NCBI GenBank assembly: GCA_003510825.1
Contig: DOKO01000413.1
Location: forward strand, 1 to 7,797
Origin: Stenotrophomonas sp.
GTDB lineage: Bacteria > Pseudomonadota > Gammaproteobacteria > Xanthomonadales > Xanthomonadaceae
DNA length: 7,797 nucleotides
Direction of reading: 5' to 3'
Positions 1-5,786 of this stretch are shown here, in pieces (the stretch's first letter is position 1; every line of letters begins with the position of its first letter). The notes under the pieces are model-generated. The model had not been told where the DNA came from. It made no database searches and saw only the letters and a list, made by a program, of their open reading frames with translations. The position numbers were made by a program, and so were the translations under genes.

Positions 1-23
1 GCCCCGCCATCCCACGGGATGCA

Positions 24-59
24 GGCTTTTGATCTTGCTTCGGCTTCTGCAGGTGCAGG
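24..59. repeat. Degenerate 6-base periodic tract
   Basis: Read in sixes from position 24, the sequence gives GGCTTT, TGATCT, TGCTTC, GGCTTC, TGCAGG and TGCAGG, a degenerate series around TGCTTC. On the minus strand, the direction of the adjacent genes, it reads as GAAGCC/GAAGCA-like units. It lies downstream of the response-regulator stop codon and abuts the hairpin at 54-74. From memory, similar GAAGC/AAAGC-rich tracts occur between genes in Xanthomonadaceae; that recollection is unverified. No function is assigned. Confidence 0.45.
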
Positions 60-74
60 GCTGCAAGCCCTGCA
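54..74. repeat. Perfect 9-bp hairpin downstream of the response regulator
   Basis: The arms TGCAGGGCT (54-62) and AGCCCTGCA (66-74) are exact reverse complements around a 3-base loop. TCTGCAG (46-52) is also the reverse complement of CTGCAGA (70-76), so an alternative pairing exists. The hairpin begins 14 bases beyond the response-regulator stop codon and could end that transcript or protect its 3' end. No T-run follows the stem on either strand, so it is not a typical intrinsic terminator. It may instead be a dispersed intergenic palindrome. Confidence 0.6.
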
Positions 75-87
75 GAAAACCCCACCC

Positions 88-741
88 TCAGTCGTGACCG
101 CTGTCGTCCAGGCTGATGATCCCGCGCCGCAGCGCCTGCGTCACCGCATGCGTGCGGTCACCCACGCCCAGCTTGTCCATCAGGCTCTTCATGTGCGCCT
201 TCACCGTCTGCTCGGAAATCTGCATCCGCTCACCGATGCGTTTGTTCGACAGGCCACCGGCAACGTGCCGCAGCACTTCCGTCTCGCGCGGCGACAGCCG
301 GTCTTCCACCACGTGGGCGGCGATGCTCGCGGCCACCGCCGGGGGAATCGCGGCACGCCGGCCGCCGGCCACCGTGCGGATCGTGTCCACCAGTTCGTGG
401 CGCAGCATGTCCTTCAGCAGGTAGGCGCTGGCGCCAGCCTGCAGCGCACGTACCGCACGCACGTCGCCACGGTAGGTGGTCAGCACGATGATGCGCGCGC
501 GCGGGTCCAGTGCACGGATCCGCACGATCGCTTCCACGCCATCCAGGCGCGGCATCTGCAGGTCCATCAGCACCACGTCCGGCTGCAGCTCCTGGTAGCG
601 CGCGATGGCTTCCTCGCCGTCGGCGGCTTCGCCCAGCAGGCGCAGGTCCGGTTGCGCGCCGAGCAGGGCGGCCAGGCCGTCGCGCAGCAGGGGATGGTCG
701 TCGACCACCAGTACGCCGATCGGGGAAGAAGACTCAGTCAT
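88..741 (-). CDS. NarL/LuxR-family two-component response regulator
   Basis: This 217-residue cytoplasmic DNA-binding response regulator is the likely partner of the overlapping kinase. An N-terminal receiver domain (about residues 8-125) shows the acidic pair D14-D15, the expected phospho-acceptor D60 in the stretch VVLMDLQMPRLDG, T88 and K110. A LuxR-type helix-turn-helix follows (about 148-211), with the signature LSPRETEVL, then the recognition helix around SEQTVKAHMKSLMDKLGV. Length and order match the NarL/FixJ group. The ATG at 741 was chosen because the receiver begins right after it; the open frame continues upstream to 1029, but that part is antisense-like sequence inside the kinase gene. 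The start overlaps the kinase stop by 8 bases, so translation is probably coupled. A GGAG lies upstream of the start, but about 11 bases away. Target promoters are unknown; the divergent membrane-protein/AraC cluster is a candidate. Confidence 0.93.
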   Translation of the reverse strand: MTESSSPIGVLVVDDHPLLRDGLAALLGAQPDLRLLGEAADGEEAIARYQELQPDVVLMDLQMPRLDGVEAIVRIRALDPRARIIVLTTYRGDVRAVRALQAGASAYLLKDMLRHELVDTIRTVAGGRRAAIPPAVAASIAAHVVEDRLSPRETEVLRHVAGGLSNKRIGERMQISEQTVKAHMKSLMDKLGVGDRTHAVTQALRRGIISLDDSGHD

Positions 742-3700
742 GGTGCTTTGCACTCCAGGGCCAGCGCCAACGCGGCGGCCGGCGGTGATACAGGCGCCGT
801 GCGGGAACCGCCAGCGCGACTTCGGTGCCCAGGCCCGGGCGGGTCCACAGCTGCAGTTCCGCGCCCAGCCGCTGCGCGCGTTCGCGCATGCCCTGCAGGC
901 CCCAGTGGCCATGGCCGGCATCGTCGTCGGCAATGCCGACGCCGTCATCGCGCACATGCAGCAGGAAGCAGCGGCTGCCGTAGGACAGTTCCACCTCGAT
1001 GGCGCTGGCCTGGGCATGGCGCAGGGCATTGCGGATCGCTTCGCGGCCGATCAGGAACACCTCCTCCACGGCATCGGGCCGCAGCGGCGGTGGCGTGCCT
1101 TCGACGGTCAGGCGCAGCGGGTTGGTGCCCTGGCCGGCGTACTCGGCATGCACGTCGGCCAGCGCGGTGGCCAGGTCGCGGCCGGCGAAGGGACCATCGC
1201 GCAGCGCATTCACCCGCTCGCGGCCCTCGGCGAGGTTGCGTTCGGCCAGCTGCATCGCCGATTCCAGCTGGGTGCGCACGTTGTCCGGCGTCTGCGCCGA
1301 CTGGCTGATCGCATGCAGGCGCAGGATCAGCCCCTGGCTGCCCTGCAGCAGGGTGTCGTGCAGATCGCGGGCGATGCGCTCGCGCTCGCCATGGCGTTCC
1401 TGCAGGCGCGCGCGGAACAGTGCGGCCAGCTGGCCGCTGCGGATGCGCACGGCCACCATCAGCGCCACCAGCACCAGCGCCGCGCACAGCAGCTTGAACC
1501 AGATTGTCTGCACGAAGGTGGAGGCGATGCTGAAGCTGCGGCTGGCCGGCGCCGTGCTCCAGATGCCGTCCTCGTTGGCCGCTTCCACCTCGAAGCGGTA
1601 CGTGCCCGGGGCGAGGTTGGTGTAGTAGGCGCGCGTGCTGCTGCCGGCGTCCTGCCAGCCTTCGTCCACGCCGGACAGCCGGTAGCGGTAGCGGTTGCGT
1701 TCCGGCCGGGCCAGCGACAGCGCCACGTAATCGATCTGCAGCTGGGTGGTGCCGGCCGGCAGGCGCAGCCCTTCCTGCAGCGGTGCCTGGGTGGCGCCGT
1801 ACAGCACATCGCCGATGCGCACGCCCGGTGCCAGGGTGTTGGTGTGCGAAGCGTTGGTGTCCAGCCACGCCAGACCCTGGTTGGTGGCCAGCCACAGCAG
1901 GCCGTCGGCGGCCAGCGCGGCGGTGGGAATGGGACCGCTCTGCAGGGCGATGCCGGGCATGCCGTCGACTGCATCGAACAGGCGCGGCGCCACCGGTTGA
2001 TGGCTGAGCACGGCGGTACGCAGGGCAGTGCGGTCCAGCCGCACCAGCCCGCGGCTGCCATTGAGCCAGAGCCGCCCGTGTGCGTCGGCGACCATGCCGG
2101 TGATGCCTTCCAGCACGCCCGCCATGTCGGTGCGCACCTCGCTGAAGTGGCCGTCGCCGATGCGCGCGGCCAGTCCGGCTTCGCCGGCCACCAGCAGCAT
2201 GTCCTGGTCCTGTAGCAGGGCGGTCACCGGCCCGACGGCCAATCCCTGGCGGGTATCGAAGGTCGCCACCCCGCGGTCATCCATGCGCCGCAGCCGACCA
2301 TCGGCATAGCCCAGCAGCACGGCGCCATCGCTGGCCATCGCCATCGACGAACAGGCCTGTTCGGGCAGCCGCGGCTGGCGGTACCACTGCGCGTGGTGGT
2401 AGCGCAGGACGCCGCGCTCGCCGACACACATCCAGGCGTCATCGTCGTTGTGGAACAGCAGCGCCTGCAGGGACTGCCCGGTGTACGGAGCCGGCAGTGG
2501 AATGCGCGTGGCGTGGCCGCCGACGGTGCGGACCAGGTTGATCCAGTCGAACTGCCACAACGGTGTCGGCGCCTGGCGTGCGGCATCCTGCAGCTGCGCG
2601 GCGCTGTCGCCCAGCAGTGTGCGGCGCAGGTCGTAGGGCTTGAGGTCCTCGCCATAGCCATACACGCGACCGTCGCTGGCGCGTACCAGCGAGCGATAGG
2701 GATCGGTGGGGCCGGCCGCCAGGGTCTGCACGCTGCGCGCGCGGAAGCGGTTGAGGCCGAGGTTGGTGCCGACCCAGAGATTGCCTTCGCGATCCAGCAG
2801 GACCGGCACCGCCGACGTGGCGGTCAGGCCCTGCGGCGTATCGAAGCGCTCCATGCGCGTGGCCTGGTCGCCCTCGAAGGTGACCCGTGCCACGCCGCCA
2901 TGCGGGCTCATCGTGGCCCACAGCGTGCCATCGGCGGTGAACTGCAGGCGCGCGGCGACCAGTTCGGGCAGGCGTCGCGCCTCGCGCTCGGCGGAAGGCA
3001 GCAGGCCGTGCGCGTTGGCCAGCGGCGAAGTGCCGCGAATGCGGTCGGCCAGCCAGATTTCGCCCCGCGGGCTTTCGGCCAACGAGGCCATCTGCGAAAC
3101 GGCGATGCCGGTGTCCTCGAAGGTGCTGGCACCGGCGGGCCGTCGCCATATCTTCAGATCGGCCAGCACCCAGAAAGTGCCCTGGCGATCATGCAGCAGC
3201 CACTGCACGCGCCGATCCGGTACGCCGCTGCCGCGCGGCAATGCGCGCCACTGCTGCCCATTGAACCAGCGCAGGCCGCCGTTGATGGCCGCCCACAGGT
3301 GACCGTCGCGATCACGGCTGAAGTGTGGCACCACGCCGATCGGCACGCCCTCGGCGCGGCCGAAGCTGCGCAGGTGGCTGGCCGAAAGCTGGCTGATGCC
3401 GGCCTGGAAGTAGCCGATCCACAGGCTGTCGTCGGCATCCGTTGCGAGGGTGACCATGTTGGTGGAGGGGAACGTGCCGCCGGACGGCGCGGCCTGGCGT
3501 TCGAAACGGCGGCCGTCGAAGCGGTACAGGCCCGAGCCCGTCGCCAGCCACAGCATGCCTTGGTGGTCCTGGGCGATGTCCCAGATGTCGCCGGGCGCAC
3601 CCTGTCCGACCCGCCACGCGGTGTGCTGGTAGCCGGGCATGCCGTCGGCCACGACCGGCCGCTGCCCGGCGAAGGCGGGCAGGGCGATCAGCAGCAGGCA

Positions 3701-3760
3701 CGACAGCAGCGCCGGCAGGCGACGCAGCAAGGGGAAGGGGCGGCCACGCATGGGCAGCAT
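734..3760 (-). CDS. Sensor histidine kinase with periplasmic propeller, Y_Y_Y and HisKA_3 domains
   Basis: This 1008-residue membrane sensor kinase should phosphorylate the adjacent NarL-type regulator. Residues 4-31 form a signal peptide with an AFA cleavage site. Residues of about 40-640 contain some ten degenerate propeller blades of the Reg_prop type, each resembling D-x-x-G-x-L/I-W-x-A/G-T-x-x-G-L; clear examples are QGMLWLATGSGLYRF and EGNLWVGTNLGLNRF. A Y_Y_Y domain (about 673-745) precedes a single helix at about 752-773. The cytoplasmic part has a HisKA_3 motif, RIARDLHDTLLQ, with phospho-histidine H801. The HATPase_c domain has N-box N911, the G1 box DDGVGI at D939 and a GLQGMRERA segment. 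There is no C-terminal receiver or AraC domain, unlike the hybrid sensors of Bacteroidetes. The start was chosen for the signal peptide; the ATG at 3751 is an alternative, and neither has a strong ribosome binding site. The ligand is unknown. Confidence 0.92.
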   Translation of the reverse strand: MLPMRGRPFPLLRRLPALLSCLLLIALPAFAGQRPVVADGMPGYQHTAWRVGQGAPGDIWDIAQDHQGMLWLATGSGLYRFDGRRFERQAAPSGGTFPSTNMVTLATDADDSLWIGYFQAGISQLSASHLRSFGRAEGVPIGVVPHFSRDRDGHLWAAINGGLRWFNGQQWRALPRGSGVPDRRVQWLLHDRQGTFWVLADLKIWRRPAGASTFEDTGIAVSQMASLAESPRGEIWLADRIRGTSPLANAHGLLPSAEREARRLPELVAARLQFTADGTLWATMSPHGGVARVTFEGDQATRMERFDTPQGLTATSAVPVLLDREGNLWVGTNLGLNRFRARSVQTLAAGPTDPYRSLVRASDGRVYGYGEDLKPYDLRRTLLGDSAAQLQDAARQAPTPLWQFDWINLVRTVGGHATRIPLPAPYTGQSLQALLFHNDDDAWMCVGERGVLRYHHAQWYRQPRLPEQACSSMAMASDGAVLLGYADGRLRRMDDRGVATFDTRQGLAVGPVTALLQDQDMLLVAGEAGLAARIGDGHFSEVRTDMAGVLEGITGMVADAHGRLWLNGSRGLVRLDRTALRTAVLSHQPVAPRLFDAVDGMPGIALQSGPIPTAALAADGLLWLATNQGLAWLDTNASHTNTLAPGVRIGDVLYGATQAPLQEGLRLPAGTTQLQIDYVALSLARPERNRYRYRLSGVDEGWQDAGSSTRAYYTNLAPGTYRFEVEAANEDGIWSTAPASRSFSIASTFVQTIWFKLLCAALVLVALMVAVRIRSGQLAALFRARLQERHGERERIARDLHDTLLQGSQGLILRLHAISQSAQTPDNVRTQLESAMQLAERNLAEGRERVNALRDGPFAGRDLATALADVHAEYAGQGTNPLRLTVEGTPPPLRPDAVEEVFLIGREAIRNALRHAQASAIEVELSYGSRCFLLHVRDDGVGIADDDAGHGHWGLQGMRERAQRLGAELQLWTRPGLGTEVALAVPARRLYHRRPPRWRWPWSAKHHD

Positions 3761-3859
3761 TCTGGCAGGTGCGGGGCAGCCGAGGGTGACCCGAACGGGG
3801 TAGGCGCGGTGGCGGCGGCATCGGCTATCACGCCGGCAATGGAGTGGTGGAGGCCGAGG
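3761..3859. promoter_or_regulatory. Divergent intergenic region between sensor kinase and membrane-protein operon
   Basis: This 99-base gap must carry the start signals for the leftward kinase/regulator pair and probably for the rightward cluster. No convincing sigma-70 -10/-35 pair is visible; the stretch is GC-rich throughout. It contains a small inverted repeat, GGGTGACCC (3784-3792), and a CGGGGTAGG stretch (about 3795-3803). A similar stretch, CGGGGGTAGGG, lies at about 4209-4219 before the AraC gene. Either could be a regulator site, but the sequence alone does not establish this. Confidence 0.3.
3849..3853 (+). promoter_or_regulatory. Ribosome binding site (GGAGG) fixing the start at 3860
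   Basis: GGAGG lies six bases before the ATG at 3860. It supports this start over the in-frame ATG at 3839 and over the long upstream extension of the same reading frame, which runs antisense to the kinase. Confidence 0.7.
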
Positions 3860-4192
3860 ATGCAGCGTCTGTTCGTGATGTTTCCCGATCGTGGGCCCGG
3901 CCTGGGGCTGCTCTGGCTGCGGCTGTGCCTGGCCGCTTCCCTGTGTGCGCCGGGCCTGCATTCAGGCGTCCTGGTGGTGCTGTGCGCGCTGGGCGTCGCG
4001 CTGCTGGTACTGGGGTGGCTGACCCCGTTGTCGGCGATGCTCGCCTGCGTGGGATTGTGGCTGCAGGGCGCGGCCGTGCCGCTGCTGGCGCTGCCGTTGG
4101 CATTGCTGCTGCTCGGCCCGGGCGCGTATTCGCTGGATGCACGGCAGTTCGGACGGCGCCTGCTGGCGCGTCGGCCTCCCCCGAACGGGTGA
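3860..4192 (+). CDS. Small DoxX-like integral membrane protein
   Basis: This 110-residue protein is almost entirely hydrophobic, with three or four closely packed membrane segments (about residues 14-32, 35-54, 57-75 and 75-88) and a basic C-terminal tail (RQFGRRLLARR). Its layout resembles the second half of DoxX-type proteins. The segment GVALLVLGWLTPLSAMLA matches GLAVLLGWQTRIAALA in the DoxX protein encoded at 5361, and GPGAYSLDARQFGRR matches that protein's GPGAWALDG. The family call therefore rests on internal similarity and on the GPGxxSLD motif, which I recall as common in DoxX-like proteins. At 110 residues it is shorter than typical DoxX. A GGAGG six bases upstream supports the start. 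It is the first rightward gene of the divergent cluster, 78 bases before the AraC-type gene. Its role is unknown; DoxX relatives are linked to membrane redox and sulfur chemistry. Confidence 0.75.
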   Translation: MQRLFVMFPDRGPGLGLLWLRLCLAASLCAPGLHSGVLVVLCALGVALLVLGWLTPLSAMLACVGLWLQGAAVPLLALPLALLLLGPGAYSLDARQFGRRLLARRPPPNG

Positions 4193-4270
4193 GTGGTGGC
4201 CTCGACGGACGGGGGTAGGGCATCGGCACCTGGCGGCCCACCATGGGGCACCCCGTCGCGGTGCTCTGTC

Positions 4271-4705
4271 ATGGCCGAAGCTTCACCGCCCGTCGCCCCA
4301 GCCACCGCGTTGGCGCCACACCAGGCTGCCGCCCTGCAGCGCGCTCTGCGCTACATCGATGCGCATCTGTCGCAGCCGCTGCGGGTGACGGAGCTGGCCG
4401 AGGTGGCCTGCGTGAGCCGTTTCCATCTGGTGCGGCTGTTCCGCACCGGCACCGGTGCCAGCCCGCTGCGCTACCTGCGCCGTCGCCGCATCGAACGCGC
4501 GCGGCAACTGCTGCCGGCCGGCGACCAGCCGATGTCCCGCCTGGCCCAGCACCTGGGCTTCTTCGACCAGAGCCATTTCGTCCGCAGTTTCCGTGCCGAG
4601 ACCGGCTGCAGCCCGGGCCAGTACCTGGCCGGTGATGCCGCCCTGCACATACCCGCTGTTCTCCCTTCTTCTGTTGCCCCGCCCACTACTGGAACCCACC
4701 CATGA
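4271..4705 (+). CDS. Short AraC-family transcriptional regulator (DNA-binding domain only)
   Basis: This 144-residue protein consists of little more than an AraC-type double helix-turn-helix. The first HTH covers about residues 37-60 (VTELAEVACVSRFHLVRLFR), the linker helix carries YLRRRRIERARQLL, and the second HTH covers about 87-110 (SRLAQHLGFFDQSHFVRSFR), ending in the typical TGCSPGQYL. There is no N-terminal sensor domain, so it resembles MarA/SoxS-type regulators, which act through their abundance rather than by binding a ligand. The ATG at 4271 is preferred; an in-frame GTG at 4193, directly after the previous stop codon, would add 26 low-complexity residues. Neither start has a clear ribosome binding site. 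The stop overlaps the next start as ATGA (4702-4705), so the regulator is coupled to the enzymes behind it and probably controls its own operon. Confidence 0.9.
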   Translation: MAEASPPVAPATALAPHQAAALQRALRYIDAHLSQPLRVTELAEVACVSRFHLVRLFRTGTGASPLRYLRRRRIERARQLLPAGDQPMSRLAQHLGFFDQSHFVRSFRAETGCSPGQYLAGDAALHIPAVLPSSVAPPTTGTHP

Positions 4706-5358
4706 CCACTGCTACCGCCACGCCTGCCAAGGGCCTGCTTTCCCCGACCGACCACGCCCTGGTGCTGATCGACTTCCAGTCGCAGATGGCATTTGCCACC
4801 CACACCATCGACATCTCCGCGCTGCGCAACAACGTCTCGCTGATCAGCAAGGGTGCCAAGGGCTTCAACGTGCCGGTGGTACTGACCACCGTCGCCGAGA
4901 AGTCGTTCTCCGGCCCGATGTTCCCGGAACTGCCGAAGATCTTCGCCGGCCAGACCGTGTTCGACCGCACCTCGATGAACACCTGGGAAGACCAGCCGGT
5001 GATCGATGAAATCAACCGCATCGGCAAGCAGCGCCTCGTGCTGGCAGGCCTGTGGACCAGCGTGTGCATCGTCGGCCCGACCCTGTCGGCGCTGGAGCAG
5101 GGCTTCGAGGTCTACGTGATCACCGATGCCTGCGGCGATGTCAGCGATGAGGCGCATGAACGTGCGGTCACCCGCATGGTGCAGGCCGGTGCCCGCCCGA
5201 TCACCAGCGTGCAGTACCTGCTGGAACTGCAGCGCGACTGGGCCCGTGGCGAGACCTACGGCCTGACCACCGGCATTGCCCGCGACCACGCCGGCGGCTA
5301 CGGCATCGGCATCCAGTACGCCAAGACCATGTTCGGCGCGCAGGAAGGCGGTCACTGA
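4702..5358 (+). CDS. YcaC-like isochorismatase-family cysteine hydrolase
   Basis: This 218-residue cytoplasmic hydrolase has the isochorismatase/nicotinamidase fold. The expected catalytic acid is D24 in LVLIDFQ and the nucleophile is C122 in GLWTSVCIVGPTLSALEQG. The cis-peptide region follows standard spacing, and the segment GFEVYVITDACGD completes the fold. Where classical members have a catalytic lysine, the aligned stretch VFDRTSMNTW offers R89; from memory E. coli YcaC also has arginine here, so this looks like a subfamily trait rather than a defect. Length and C-terminal extension (ELQRDW onward) also match YcaC, about 208 residues. Substrate is unknown for this group, so no isochorismatase activity is claimed. 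The start overlaps the AraC stop by four bases (ATGA), with a weak GGAA upstream, and the DoxX gene starts two bases after its stop codon. Confidence 0.92.
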   Translation: MTTATATPAKGLLSPTDHALVLIDFQSQMAFATHTIDISALRNNVSLISKGAKGFNVPVVLTTVAEKSFSGPMFPELPKIFAGQTVFDRTSMNTWEDQPVIDEINRIGKQRLVLAGLWTSVCIVGPTLSALEQGFEVYVITDACGDVSDEAHERAVTRMVQAGARPITSVQYLLELQRDWARGETYGLTTGIARDHAGGYGIGIQYAKTMFGAQEGGH

Positions 5359-5360
5359 GC

Positions 5361-5786
5361 ATGGGCAACGGGCACGGCCTCGATATGGCCCTGCTGATCC
5401 TGCGCGTGGCAGCGGGAGGTTTCCTGCTGCCACATGCGCTGGGCAAGCTGTTTGGCTGGTTCGGCGGCCCGGGCCTGGCCGGTTTTGCCGGTGAACTGCG
5501 CGGCTTCGGCCTGCCGGCGGTGGCGCCGCTGCCGCTGCTGCTGGCCCTGTTGCAGGTGGCCTCCGGCCTGGCCGTGCTGCTGGGCTGGCAGACTCGCATT
5601 GCCGCACTGGCCGCGGCCGCGTTCATTGCCTTCACCGCGCTGCTGGCGCTGCCCAAGGGCTGGTTCTGGATGCGCGGCGGCACCGAATACCCGCTGATGT
5701 GGACGCTGGCCCTGTTGGCGATCGCCCTGGCCGGGCCGGGCGCCTGGGCGCTGGATGGCCTGGCCCTGCCTGGAGACATCGCATGA
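5361..5786 (+). CDS. DoxX-family integral membrane protein
   Basis: This 141-residue inner-membrane protein has the DoxX signature near its N-terminus: the stretch LRVAAGGFLLPHALGKLFGW followed by FGGPG. Four membrane segments are visible at about residues 8-25, 54-75, 78-97 and 112-128, and it ends GPGAWALDG. DoxX proteins accompany thiosulfate/quinone and other redox chemistry and also occur as unassigned membrane partners in small hydrolase operons; no reaction can be assigned here. It starts two bases after the YcaC-like stop codon, with AGGAAGG at 5342-5348 as a somewhat distant ribosome binding site. Its own stop overlaps the amidohydrolase start as ATGA (5783-5786), so it lies between two enzymes in one coupled operon. 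It shares local similarity with the small membrane protein at 3860-4192. Confidence 0.9.
   Translation: MGNGHGLDMALLILRVAAGGFLLPHALGKLFGWFGGPGLAGFAGELRGFGLPAVAPLPLLLALLQVASGLAVLLGWQTRIAALAAAAFIAFTALLALPKGWFWMRGGTEYPLMWTLALLAIALAGPGAWALDGLALPGDIA
5772..5775 (+). promoter_or_regulatory. Ribosome binding site for the upstream (signal-bearing) amidohydrolase start
   Basis: GGAG lies seven bases before the ATG at 5783, inside the end of the DoxX gene. Together with the ATGA overlap it supports initiation of the long form that carries the Tat-like leader. Confidence 0.65.

Noticed and set aside
8..21. CATCCC / GGGATG inverted repeat followed by TTTT at 27-30, considered as a terminator for a gene to the left
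   Set aside because: Only 5-6 bp with a 2-4 base loop, the T-run starts six bases after the stem, and the upstream gene is outside the window.
742..1029. N-terminal extension of the response regulator frame
   Set aside because: The added residues are Ala/Arg/Cys-rich and lie within the kinase ATPase-domain coding sequence, while the receiver domain begins right after the ATG at 741.
605..2215. Long plus-strand open frame (536 codons) opposite the sensor kinase
   Set aside because: It is antisense to clear kinase domains, and its translation is low-complexity Ala/Gly/Gln/His/Arg with no recognisable domain. GC-rich third codon positions on the real strand remove stop codons here.
2393..3838. 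Upstream part of the plus-strand frame that ends at 4192
   Set aside because: It is antisense to the kinase's propeller region. Only the segment from 3860, with its own GGAGG and hydrophobic protein, looks real.
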